Source: Aristolochia californica (taxonomy: Eukaryota; Streptophyta; Magnoliopsida; Piperales; Aristolochiaceae). From it: a stretch of DNA of 64,000 bases. Shown one piece after another: positions 33,109-44,491 of the stretch. Under the pieces are notes generated by a model. The model saw only the letters and a list, made by a program, of their open reading frames with translations. It had not been told where the DNA came from and did not search any database. The position numbers were made by a program, and so were the translations under genes. The stretch spans positions 3,058,708 through 3,122,707 of the forward strand of contig JARWKL010000007.1 in assembly GCA_029961685.1 (NCBI GenBank), written 5' to 3'. Positions within the stretch are counted from its first letter, which is position 1. The number at the start of each line of letters is the position of its first letter.

Positions 33109-33640
33109 CCCTCAATTCAATAACTTTCCTCCATATCCAATTAATCAATGCATAAATCAATCAAGAACATGAAATTCTAGAAAATTAAATGATATTTAAT
33201 ATACTCAACCCTCAATTTCAGTAACTCAACCATATCCATAGATCAAACAAAACATGAAATCCCATAAACTTCAACAACATTTCATCCACTCAAACCCTCA
33301 ATTTCAGCAGCTCTTCCTCCATATCCAACTAATTATACTTAAATCAAATAGAAACATAAAATTCTAGAAATTTAAACATTATTGAATCTATTCAAACCCT
33401 CGATCCTTACAACTCTTCCTCCATATCCAACAAATCATACGTAAACTTAATCGAACATGAAATTACAAAAACTTGAACAACATTTAATTTACTCAACCCT
33501 CAATTTCTGCAACTCTTCCTCCATATCCAACTAATTATGCATAAAATAAACAAAACATGGAATTACAGAAACTTAAACGACATTTAATTTACTCAACCCT
33601 CAATCTCGACATCTTTTCCTCTAACTTTGGCCAACCTGAA
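33109..33640. repeat. About 100-bp tandem repeat, six copies
   Basis: CCCTCAATTT-like anchors start at 33109, 33209, 33295, 33397, 33497 and 33597, steps 86-102 bp. Each unit carries CTCTTCCTCCATATCCAA and AACATGAAATT. Decayed copies seem to extend left to about 32900. It ends next to the hAT relic. Confidence 0.8.
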
Positions 33641-35243
33641 CATGATGAAGAATGTGACCTATAGCTTGTGGAAACACCCGTGGAGCTAATACTCAAAACG
33701 GTCCCTTCATTACTAATTTACCCATTACACATTGCAATATATTCATCATAAAACTCAAATAAGGTATGTCAAACTAAGTTTATATTTATTCTTGCTTTCA
33801 CCTCAGAATATATCTTTGAAAAACACATTTCAATTAATCTTAATTTGACCATTGGATCTAAAATTGAAGCAACAATCATCAATACATTGCATTCACCCAA
33901 GTACTCTCAAATTTCTTTCACTTTACAAACCCTCGTCCTGATGAAAATATTTTCATTCATAATAAAAATTCAAAACTTCTTTTACTCTATATATCTCATT
34001 TAGGTACAAATTAGATGTAGGGTAGTCACTTCTAGAAATGATATTAGTGATTGCATAAAAAAAATTTAGAATCTCACACGTCATTTCAAACTTTTCTCAT
34101 TAATCAAGATTTGACAAATAATCATAAGTTGGCTCTCTATTTTAAAATCTACGAATACATCTTTGAATTTTAATGCAAAAGACAACATACCATAAGTAGA
34201 GTTCCAACGAGTTGGATAATCAATAACCAACCTTTTTGCACTTAACTGTAGTTGGTGCACAATTTCATAAAAAGTGTGAAGTCTTGCCTCATACTGATGA
34301 ATGAATTTGACATTCTCACACACATTTTCAATGATATCCTTAATTTCAACAAGACTATCTCGGATTAATAAGTTTATAATATAAGCACAATAACGCATAT
34401 AAAATAACTTCTTACCACAAAGTAATTTCCTATTTCTTGAAAATTCATATTTCAAAACTCTTAGACAAACATCATTATACGCATCATCATCAACTGATAT
34501 GTTAAATACTTTATTTTTTATTTCTCAATCTCTCTAACACTTTTAAATAACTTATGTTATGTCTATACCATGACGATGAGGAGGAACTTACATAAAAATC
34601 AAACCTCATTTTTGTACCTTCTAATTACTATCAATGAAATGCCTAGTAACAACCATGCATTCAATTTTTTTATTTTGAGACTTTCTAAGATTCGTGGTAA
34701 GACTAATTGTGTTAAGACTAATCGTGTTATTGTCTTTCAATAAGTTTATAATTTATTTTTCTCTGCCTCATACACCTCGACACACTCCTTTATAGTCTTA
34801 CGAGATATTTTTTCATAATTCACATTTGCCATCTTTATTACAAAATTAAATCCCTCATCTTCTACCTTCATGAGCGGATGCTCATGCATAATAATCCAAT
34901 GGGCAATAATCATTCTCATTTTAGTTTGATCATATTTGCCTCTAAAATCCATAAAAGCAAGGTTAGATGAACTATGATCAACATTATACCACTCGTTGAA
35001 AATTTATGGTTTTTTTGCTTTCTTATCGCCACATTTTTACTAGGCCAATGTTTCAAATGTCAACTCATATGTGAGGTCATTCCACTATAATAATACTCAA
35101 ATTGGATTCATAATAAACAAATTGAGCATTTTTTCTACAATCTAGAAGTGAGATTTTTTTGATTTTCGACCACACTTGAGACCTTTTTTGTCTTTTTGTA
35201 TTTTGGGTAGACTTGGCTTCTTCCTCATTTTGGGTACCTTCAT

Positions 35244-37504
35244 ATAGGGGTGGCATCGAGCCGAGCCTAGCCCGAACCTGCATATGTTCGATTCGAGCTT
35301 GATTTAAATATTTTGAGCCAAGCTTCGAACCGAGCCTCATCTCGAGCCTAAAATTGTTATTGAGCTCGAGCCCACCGAGTTCGAGCTGAGCTTTGAGCTG
35401 AACTCGAGCCTCAACATACATTTAAAACTTTTTAAAAAATATATATCAAATAAAATATATATATAATTATGCATACATTTTACATAAAATTGGGCATGAC
35501 CTCTAAATAAAATTGGGCATAACCTATATATACAATACATGTATAAGATTGGGCATAACCTCTACTTAAAATTAAGCATAATCTATATACCTGTATAAAA
35601 TTCGACATGACCTCTATTTAAAATTGGGCATAATCAACATACATAATACCTGCATAAATACTCTATAAAATTATTTATACATTCCATAAACACTACAAGA
35701 AATTGTTTATACACTCCATAAAATAGTCTAAACACTCCATACACTGCATAATATTATAAATAAATTCCATACAATAATCAAACACAACAAATTAAATGAA
35801 ATATCACTATCAATTTATAAGCACCCAAATAAAAACTATAAATCCATTATAAATTTACAAACTATAGTTATTTCTCTTCATGCTAGAAAATAATATACGT
35901 CCTTGCTTGAGCAAAATTTCCACCTATGACTAAAACAAAAAAATAAAATTAGTTATTGTCAGATAAAAAAATACTCTTCCACTACTAGTTACTTAATGTC
36001 GTTAAAAATATTAAAATTACCACGATGAGAAAAACATGAAAAATCATGTAGTTGGTAGCATTATCTCTGCACTCTTCTTCTCAGGCTGTAATCATAAAAC
36101 AAAATTTTATTAAATAAAACTAAAAAAATATCGTAATAAATAATTAATCAAAGAAATTTACCTTTTGATTTTTCTTTATACCGTGAAGAGTTTGAACCCA
36201 ATCACTGCCACAAATCAAAGTTTGAAATGTATTTGGTACCAAGGAAGAATGATACGAGTCTATTACTCTACCACCAACACTAAATAACGACTCTGAAGCT
36301 ATTGTGGATATGAGAATTATAAGGGGGGTTAGTCAACAAACTTAAAATTTGAAGTTCATCTTCATCTCCTGCTTCAAATTTATTTAATTCCTCTACATGA
36401 AATTCAATTTCAAACTTGGTGTTAATGTGGACGAGTTCATATACATTGGAAAACAGTTTCCAGTGTTAGTACCCCAAAATAAGAAAAATATAAAAAATAA
36501 GAAAATGAGTAACTTATAATATTATACTTAATTAAAACATAATATTTAAACCCCAAATTAGGTAAAACAAACATGATTACAACACAAATAAGTAATTTAA
36601 TGTATAATTAATATAAATTAATATATTAATTAATTAAATTATATATTATATTATTTAATGATTGCAGTTTATTATACATTAATACAATAATTACGTGAGC
36701 TAATTAACTGTGTACACGATTAATTATAAAAAATAAAAAAATAAACAGGAAAATTTTATCAAATACTAACTTTAACACACTATATTTTTACGTATTATTG
36801 CATCGTCCAGAGGAAAAACAGGCTGAGAATAGGATTTGCAAGAACTTTTTTTTTTTTTTATAAAATTCACAAGTGCGAGTTCGCACGTTGTGCGGGACGA
36901 AGTGTCGAGGGGGGAAAATAATCGCCCCCCCTCAACTTAGGTATCCAAACTTTAGGTATCCAGGAGTTCTGTGTCGTTCCGACGAGAGCGGTGGCCGGCT
37001 AATTTGACGGCGACAACAGGTGGTGGTAGGGGGGTGACGACGACGGGAGAGGGTCCAGAGCAGTCGTTCTAGTTGGGGTACGACGAGGCAAGGGCGACGC
37101 TATGGGAGTCGATGGCGACGACGATGAGAGGCAGAGAAGGTGATGAGCGGGGGGAAGGATTGGGTGCGGCGGCGGCGGAAGGGGCACCGGCCGCGAGAGG
37201 GAGGCCGAGAGAGGGAATTTCAGAGGAAGAAGAGAGAAGGGAAGGAGGAGACGAAGAGAGCGATAGCGGGAGAGAGACCGACTTTTTTTTTTCGGGAAAG
37301 AGAGTGCGAGACTCCCGAAAATTTGCCCCATTTAACTAGTCGGCTCGCGAGCCAACAAGTTGAACCTGGCTCTGCTCGAGCTCGGCTCATTAACCTAAAT
37401 GAGCCCATTTCTGAGTTTGAGTTCGGCTCGAGCTCGATATATAAAGAGTCGAATCGAGCCGAACATGAGCCGCTCGAGAGCCGGTTGGGTTCGAAGCCAC
37501 CCCT
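35244..37504 (-). mobile_element. Internally deleted hAT element nested in the hAT relic
   Basis: The ends are inverted: AGGGGTGGC at 35246-35254 and its complement GCCACCCCT at 37496-37504, with GAGCC/CGAGC-rich subterminal repeats on both sides. A perfect 8-bp duplication ACCTTCAT lies at 35236-35243 and 37505-37512. Eight base pairs is the hAT target-site length. Inside, the minus strand keeps the hAT C-terminal dimerisation domain (ASESLFSVGGRVIDSYHSS, TLICGSDWVQTLH, about 36170-36310) and an upstream exon (36310-36486). A GC-rich leader follows (about 36900-37330). The central transposase is gone, so it is non-autonomous. Removing it rejoins the surrounding reading frame (SLDEG with TQNEEEA). 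Confidence 0.85.
36170..36486 (-). pseudogene. hAT C-terminal dimerisation exon
   Basis: The coding remnant inside the nested element. It reads FSNVYELVHINTKFE, then EEFHVEELNKFE-like residues, then ASESLFSVGGRVIDSY and LICGSDWVQ. A frameshift or stop occurs near 36320. The hATC domain mediates transposase dimerisation in this family. The upstream intron (36487-about 36620) has a diverged inverted copy at about 39130-39280. Confidence 0.75.
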
Positions 37505-37640
37505 ACCTTCATCTAAGCTTTCTTTAATTGCATTAGTAGTTTGAGGGAGACAATACTCTGGAGGAGTTGAGTTATTATTTATGGCCACATCATAACTAGT
37601 GGCTATAAATGTGACATGAGCAAAAGATGTTGACATTCCT

Positions 37641-39120
37641 ATTAGCTACTTTTATAAAAAATAAAAATAAAAAATAAAAAAATAAAAGACATAAATAAAA
37701 ATAGCAATCCAAACAACAGAGACAATTATATATATATATATTGTCTACTCTTTGTCTATTTGGTTATAATGAATTTCATATATATGTTGTCAAAAAATTT
37801 CACAATTTACTCAAAAAATTTCCACTTTGATTCACCCTGGGAGATAATATTAATTCTAGCATTTAACTAAATTAATAGACCCATTTTTTAGTGTGAGTCT
37901 TATAAGGATGATGGACTGACCCAACTGAAAATTAGAGGTCCACCAATTTTATCATGGAACCTTATATCTCCCATGAAACTTTTCTAAGCTACCTTAAGAT
38001 GAGATAACATGCATTTACAAAGGGTCCACAATTTTGATACAAGTGCATCTTACACAAGATGCAGAATTAAACTTGAAATAATGATTGAATTAAAAAATTA
38101 AAGACATCATGAGCCTCCAAATAGTTAAAGTTTTACTTTCTCTCCTTCAAAGTCCATAGGTTTAGGTACTTCAAGCATAGCCATATTTCGGTCCATAAGT
38201 CATACATGGTGACGAGCTCGAGGACCATGCTTTGTAAGGTTTTTATCAAGGATGTCATTGGGTCTAATTTAATTAGATTCAACAATATATGGCATGGGAA
38301 ATGGACAAAGTTTCCCTAAAAATCCACATAGGGTCAATTTAAGGACGGTTAGTCTTAAAAACTTGATTCAGCCTTGGGTGTCTATAACGATATATCTTAT
38401 TTTATAAATATATTTTTATCCTACTTCGGATGATAATATAAGAGCAAAAGCAACATAACATGATAACAAATAGTTTTTTGTGAGGTTTGCTTATTTAAGT
38501 GACTTTTATCTTTATTTAATTTTTTTTGTACTTTTATGGGCTTTTTTCTATTAATTGTATTCATTACTTTTAATGAAAGATTGGATGTTGTGTGAGAATA
38601 GACAAGAATGGGGCAATAGGGTTGTCAAGAACAAGGCATTGTTGAAGCTCACAACCTTCTTAGAGAAGAAAAGATTGAACCTTTCACAAAACCAAACAAT
38701 TACTCTCTAGAACCTCAAAATCAAAGATTCATAATTAGAAGAAATTAAATGGAAAAGAAGAAAATAAAACCTTTCATAAAACCAAATCCTTGAGGACGAA
38801 TTTCCTTCAAATTATAAGAAAAAACTAGACCAACTTACCTTTTACATCTAATTTCTTCCATTGGCAACACCAAACGTTGGCTACAACCGGTTGAGTGATG
38901 AAGAGAATGAGGAATAGTGAAGGACGAGACTTCGCGGTGAAGAAAATCGACATCACAGTCTTAAAATAGAGTAGAGAGTCCGAATTTGATTTTCTCAAAC
39001 CAATCACTCTGATTAGTTACAAAAAATTGGAAAAGTGGCGGATTGGAGAGGATTGGAGGAAAGGAAGACCGCCTTAGTGCTGTTTTTCCCGTCGTTTGGA
39101 TTGAGTTTCGCACTCTAAAA
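37641..39120. other. AT-rich region with nothing assigned
   Basis: A (TA)n run occurs at about 37728-37742. No coding similarity is visible on either strand. It may include the 5' UTR and TIR of the hAT relic, but no end could be located. Confidence 0.4.
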
Positions 39121-39127
39121 CTTCGAA

Positions 39128-39360
39128 TGTACAAAGGTAGAATTTTAGTATAGTAATTATGTTTGTTTTGGTTAATATTTTATTTAAGTATATTATTACA
39201 AGTTACTAATTCTCTTGTTTTAGTTATATTTCTTATTTTGGGGTATTAACACTGGAAACTATTTTTTAGTGTATTTCTCATTTTGGGGTATTAACACTGA
39301 AAACTATTTTTTAGTGTACTTGAACTTATCCACCCTAACACCACTATGGAGCAGGTTTGC
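39128..39360 (+). mobile_element. hAT intron/exon fragment, plus orientation
   Basis: Reverse-complement comparison shows this segment is a diverged copy of 36405-36610 in the nested hAT element. It shares ATTATGTTTGTTTT, TTATTTAAGTATATTATTA, CTTATTTTGGGGTATTAAC and TGAACTTATCC. A local ~54-bp duplication (CATTTTGGGGTATTAACACTG...TTTTTTAGTGTA) is inside. It is a second, opposite-strand trace of the same family. Confidence 0.6.
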
Positions 39361-39559
39361 GACCTCGTCAATTGAACCGTGGCTCAGTCTAATTCAATTC
39401 GGTTACTTATATGAGCCATGGCCGAGCACGGTTCGATGCACCCTATATTTACAATAAAAAAAAATTTAAATAACTGAAAATTAAGTGTTTTTTTCTAACC
39501 CAGCTGAGTAACTTTCTTGACCCGAAATGAGTCACTTTTCTGGGGACTTGAAGTGTTTC

Positions 39560-40225
39560 TTATCGTCACATTTCTCCCAGTATTAGCTGCATGCGTGTTT
39601 CGTTCTTTACTTTTTCACCTTCGTTTTTTTCTCTTTCGGTCCTAATTGCAATCGCTCATTCCCGTATCCGTACTCTCCTGTTGCAAACACAGAACAAGAT
39701 TAGAGCTCCAGAGTGGAAGGGTTTAGCAAAAGGAAAGATATTTTTCGTGGCTTTGCTTACCGAGGTAAACCTGAGCTTAGCCTTACTCTTTCAGTTTTTC
39801 TCATCATCTTAACATCTTACAGTATTCTTCTTTATTGTTTATATTTCTCAGTTTCAGTTTTTTTATTTGCTAGTTTTGTTATCTTCTTCCGTGCATTTAT
39901 TCCTTGCTGTCTCCCTCTTTTTTTTCCTTTTGTTGTTTTTTTGTGTAATCATCACTTTTTTTTGGGGGGGTAATCTTCATATTCTGAATGTTTCTTCCAT
40001 ATGTAGATTAGGTTCTCTCTGTTGGAAATTTCGAGATATCGACTCTCTTGTTTTTATTATTTACTTCGGTCATCTTTATCACGCTCTTCCTTTTTACCTA
40101 AAAGAAGTCAGTGTGCCCAATTCATTAGATTGGTCACCCAGAGGTTTTTTACACCTAAAGAGCCATAAAACTACCATGGGAGACTTAAAAACAATCATAA
40201 GAAAGAAGACTAAAAACTGCTTCAG
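39560..40225 (+). other. Possible 5' leader exons, perhaps of the DGS1-like gene
   Basis: A pyrimidine-rich stretch (39590-39670) like a plant 5' UTR is followed by GAG/GTAAAC (about 39765), a T-rich intron-like segment, an ATGTAG acceptor (40006) and a CTTCAG/GTAAGT donor (40225/40226). A start at 40176 (MGDLKTII) could splice phase-correctly to an AG at 40622 and stay open to 40845, about 90 codons; I recognise no domain in it. Because the DGS1 start exon begins with an acceptor (57986), an untranslated leader must lie upstream, and this is the best candidate seen, 18 kb away. Weak evidence. Confidence 0.25.
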
Positions 40226-41410
40226 GTAAGTGGAAAGGTTTTTATCACCCAGATGATAGCTCCCGGTTCTGCTCTTTTGAACATTTATTAGAAGGCTTTG
40301 TCATGTTTTCTACAATGACTATATTCTTCATTATTAAATGCAAATTCTAAGTGATCATGTATCTTCAAAGATCTTTTTTCTGTTATATATTTTATTTTGA
40401 AAGCGAATTTCTCTTTTTAGTGTCATTAAAGAAGCATATAGTTGTCAAGCTCCCTAGGTGTGGTTGTTGGAATATATTTTCTTCTTCAATTTTTTTCTGT
40501 TCATTTCTTCCTATTGTAAGCAGTATTGGGAAGAAATTACTTTAAAATTTTCCCGAGAATGGGTGTTTATGACAATCTAGTGATTCTGTTTTGGATTTAT
40601 AATTGTCTAATACTCTATCCAGGAGTGAGAGATGGAAGTACAGTGGTTTTTTCAAGTATGCCTTATTGCATTTAAGGCCTGTGATACTCTTAAATCTTTT
40701 TTCCACTGGTTTCCACCTTTTGATCGAAAAGTATGAAATGCAAAAGTTATCCACTTTCATCATGAAGTTAATAGATGACATCCCATACAAGAGTCGAGCA
40801 TCATTTTTTTCTATATTTCTCAATTCATGTGATGAATGGGGCTAGCTTGGGCTTTATTTTCTATTTTCAAGAGAATATAGGGAGCATGCCACTCTCTGTT
40901 CTTGTCTTTGAAACCCGAAAATGTGTAGGAACTCTAGCATTCTTTTTGGTTATGAATCTTTAGAGAGGAGGACAGTGGCATAATAGACTATTTTAAGTTA
41001 AATTCGTTGCTATTCAAAAAAAGGAAACTCATTGGTTATGTTGGTTACTTCATGTTAATAGAATAAATCTATAATTTTGAATTGAGATAGTATTATTTGA
41101 TATATTCAATTTTTTTTTGACATGAATGACAACTCACCTTCCACTTGTATTCAATTTTTTTTTTGATATATTCATCTTCTCTATTGAATGACAACTCACC
41201 TTCCACCGGTTGACTTCTTAAGCTTTCCAATTGTTGTTTCTACAGTATGGATACTTTTTAGTTTCTTACCAGTGGATCATTCCGAGAATAAGATTTTAGG
41301 TTCAGATGAAAGCATGTTGTAGGGTTCAGTAGAAGAAAAAGTTAGAAGTTTGCTGGAAGTCAGCCATTTTTTCAACGATCTTGGTCTTCTTTTTGTTGAT
41401 CATGATTTAA
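40226..41410. other. AT-rich region, nothing firm
   Basis: It contains an open stretch (40623-40845) discussed with the candidate leader and a short duplication around two T-runs (about 41105-41205, AATGACAACTCACCTTCCAC twice). No transposon domain recognised. Confidence 0.4.
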
Positions 41411-41569
41411 AAATTATCTAGAAAGAGAATAGAGAAGAATAAGTTAGAAGAAGGAGAATAGAGAAGAAAGAAGAAGAAGGGGAAGAAGAAGGAAAAAGGG
41501 GAGGGAGAGTCCCGAAACAGGGAGGTTTCAAAAATTCATTATTAAAGCTGAATTCAACAAAAGGATGAG

Positions 41570-44376
41570 ATGGCAGGACGAGGGGTCGGTCAAGGAGTAA
41601 TTTCCTCCCACCAACCATCTGGGGAACGAAGTAACTCCCACTCAACGACCACTCCCTCTGATCCAGCACCTCTAGTAGGACAGCACCCAGGAAGAGGCGA
41701 AGATCGAACCAGTTTGGGGAAGCAGCACCGGCAGCAGCAACAACGAAAAGGTAGACAACCGGAAGAAGAAGAAAAGAGGGAAAAAGAAGTTATTGACTCT
41801 GAAGACAGTTCAGGCGAGAGATGGCAAACTGTAATCTCGAAATCCTCACGCCGAAGGATCCTTGTGGAGGATCCGACCAGATATGAATTCCGGAATGGAA
41901 AAGCAAAGCTGACTTTTCGAAAGAGAAAGGAGAAGAGTGGGGAGGCCATCCAGATTCATGCACAAGAGGGGGAAAAAAATCATACATCTCCCTCCCGATC
42001 TCCGCAGTCAGTTTTTTCCTAGACATTTTCAGGAAAGTCCAAGTAGGAAACACGGGAAGAAAATACAACAGATCACTCCTCACCGGCGATCTGGAATTCC
42101 AAGTACACAGCCAGTATCATGGAGGACTTCTTCATTGCGTCATCCACCAAAGACGTGGCCAAATGATAATGGGTATGATTTTTCTCCCACAACCCTCCAC
42201 TTCTGGAATGGGTTGGAAACGCTTTGATCAAATTCTTCAACAGCTAGCCACCCCACCAAAAATCCACTCACAACCCAGCGCTTCACACCAGACAACTCTG
42301 TCGCTCCCACCGGATCCTCCACCAGAGAAGACTCAGGTCTGCGAAACCAATTATCCAATACCACCACCAACACCACTCCCCCAATTCTCACCCCAGAAAA
42401 ACCAATTCTCTATATCCCTACCAGCCCACATTGAAACTGAGGGCAAGCGCAAAATGTCCCTGGCAGTCCTTTTGGAAGACCCGGAAAATTTTGTCACCAG
42501 AAGACAACTCCAAGAATGGCTGCAAAAACGAAATATCACGTTCACAGCCATCATCAAAGCTCATGAGAGGAGCTGGATCATCAACTGCCATTTGGAGGAG
42601 GACCGCAAGAGACTACATTCATTGAAGGCAGAGACTATTTCAACAATCCTCCACATGACCAATTGGAGCCCAGAACTCACAACCCCCATCTCGGGGCAAT
42701 GGGTGATCGTCAAAGGTCTTCCGGTGGAAATCCGATGCCGGCATACTCTGGAATGCCTCACAAAAGAATTCGGAGAGATTATTTGGGCCGAAAGCCAGCC
42801 AACGCAGCTTCACAAAGAAAAAATTTTCATCCGGCCAAAATCACCGGTAAGTGGTTTACAGTTTTTTCATATCTCCTGCAGAAAAACCATGATCTGGGTC
42901 TCCACGGAATTCGGAGATCTGGAAACCCTCCCGGCAGCCAACTCGGAAGAAACCTCACGAAACACAACCCAAACTCAGCCGATCCGCCAGTTGCTGACTC
43001 GGAAGCAGCACTCGGAGTTCAATCGGACATGGGTTCCGAAAAAACAAAAAAAAAATCCAACCACACAAAATCAATCCCCATATCCCGAAACAGTCCAATC
43101 AACACTAGTTCACAGTAACCCTTTCACTGCCTCCGCCGAAAAAGATCCTATCCACATAAGTGCCTCCGCAGACAAAATCCCATCTCTGAAATCGCCCTTG
43201 GCCACAGTGCCAATCCCCAATTTCAAAACACCTGCAATACACCACTCCCCAAATCCAAAATCTGACAGGATCCCTCAACCCGATGTACAGACACATCCTG
43301 ACAAGGGGATTATTACTTCCCCTTGCTCACATCCATCACTGTCAAACTCTACCTCACCTCGAAACAAAAACCAAAAAAAGAAACACTTTCCCCCACATAC
43401 CTACCTCTCCATTTACCAAAAACCATCATCACCCTCTCAAATCATTGACATTTCCAATGCCCCTCCGATCTGGCAACCTCGAGCCCCGCACCATACTCTT
43501 ACACATAAAAAAAACACCTTTTCAACCATCAAATCCACAGCCGTCGACCTCATCAACTTCCAAAGCCCCTCAGTCCACATCACGCCGTCGCCCCGTCATT
43601 TCCTTTCTACATCAACCCTTTCCCCACTGCCGCACCTCGATTCCCGAAGCAGTACCTCTCGCCTGCCATACATCAACCTCCAACACCCTTCAGTCGACAT
43701 CACGTCGTCGCCCCGTACTTTTCTCTCTACATCACCCCCTTTCGCTCCGCCGCTCCTAGATTCCCAAACCATTACCACTCGCCTGCCATATGTCAATTTC
43801 CAAAACCCTTCAGTCTACATCACGCCGTCGCCCCGTCCTTTCCTTTCTACATCAACCTTTTCACCTCCGCTGCTCCTCGTTTCCCGAAGCAGTACCACCC
43901 GCCTGCCATACGTCAACCCCTCAGTCCACATCACGCCACCCTCCCATCTTTCCACTTTTAAATCCCTCCCCTCCCCTCCGCCGCCCAAATCTTCCTTTTC
44001 CCGAAGCCTGCCGTGCGTCAACCCCTCAGTCCAAATCACGCCACCCTCCCGTCCTTTCACTTTTAAATCCCTCCCCTCCCCTCCGCTGCCTAAATCTTCC
44101 TTTTCCCGAAGCCGCACCCCTCACCTGGCATTCCCGTCCCGCAACTTCTCTAACTCGATAAATCCCCTTTCCCCCCCACTTTCACCCACATTCTCGGCTC
44201 CTTATCGAGGATCTCCCTCTGCGACCCCCCCCGACCTCAAACCTTCCACATCACCCATCCCATCCATCCCAACACCCCGCTCCTCTTGCCGTCCCATCAG
44301 ACCCTCCCTCTCTGACTCAAATCTCCCCTTATACGGCCACCCCTCGAGGCCCGCTAAGGCCATCCCTCTTCTCTAA
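41570..44376 (+). pseudogene. LINE ORF1 (gag-like), one frameshift
   Basis: It starts MAGRGVGQGVISSHQP in frame 2. A single frameshift at about 41900-41945 moves it to the frame that runs open from there to TAA at 44376, about 935 codons in all. The basic N-terminal part (RWQTVISKSSRRR) is followed by a globular segment FLDIFRKVQVGNTGRKYNRS. A second globular part (about 42450-42900; LLEDPENFVTRRQLQEWL, QWVIVKGLPVEIRCRHTLE) resembles the DUF4283-type RNA-binding region of plant LINE ORF1. A very long Pro/Ser/Thr-rich tail with an in-frame 40-residue repeat follows. No zinc knuckle was seen. In L1 elements this protein binds the element RNA. Confidence 0.7.
43560..44130 (+). repeat. In-frame coding minisatellite in LINE ORF1
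   Basis: CAGTC-anchored units start at 43571, 43691, 43811, 43922 and 44027, steps of 120, 120, 111 and 105 bp. All steps are multiples of three. Each unit encodes about 35-40 residues of the type PSV-ITPSPR-FLST-SPP-SRSSTTRLPYVN. The frame is kept through all five. Confidence 0.85.
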
Positions 44377-44491
44377 TAAATCCACTTGGGATTTCGAACC
44401 CCCCTTTTACTCCCCTCCCCCCTTATATATTCACTCTCCCACTATCCTCTGCCCCACCCCCCTTCGTATTATCTTCCCCCACTCAGACACC

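Larger units (their letters stand above)
33730..37640 (-). pseudogene. Dead BED-type hAT transposase gene, interrupted
   Basis: Minus-strand order: an N-terminal part starting MSTSFAHVTF (37636-37513), an interruption by another element (35244-37504), and a BED zinc-finger-like segment (35080-35230). Next come YDQTKMRMIIAHWIIMHEHP and ANVNYEKISRKTIKE (34750-34940), then VVTRHFIDSN and VPPHRHGIDI with stops (34500-34650), VFNISVDDDAYNDVC, and INLLIRDSLVEIKDIIENV and VIDYPTRWNSTYGML (34190-34400). Last are DYPTSNLYLNEIYRVKEVLN and LMIVASILDPMVKLR (33820-34010). These are the hallmark blocks of plant hAT (Ac/RICESLEEPER-like) transposases. Multiple stops show it is inactive. The C-terminal dimerisation block is missing on the left, where tandem repeats begin. 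Confidence 0.85.

Noticed and set aside
31030..33640. Regular tandem repeats that might suggest a CRISPR-like array
   Set aside because: Plant nuclear context, contiguous tandem units without distinct spacers, variable unit length and no associated cas genes. They are minisatellites.
36999..37339. Pro/Ser-rich open frames on both strands as a host gene
   Set aside because: GC-rich low-complexity DNA inside the nested hAT element, open in several frames. More likely its 5' leader.
41590..42083. Minus-strand frames opposite LINE ORF1 start
   Set aside because: Antisense shadows; the plus strand has the coherent ORF1.
41937..42227. A third reading frame as part of LINE ORF1, implying two frameshifts
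   Set aside because: The frame of the 42163-44376 ORF is open upstream to at least 41941 without an ATG, so one frameshift is enough.
43815..44117. Gly-rich minus-strand frame under LINE ORF1
   Set aside because: Shadow of the coding minisatellite: units of a multiple of three keep all frames open.
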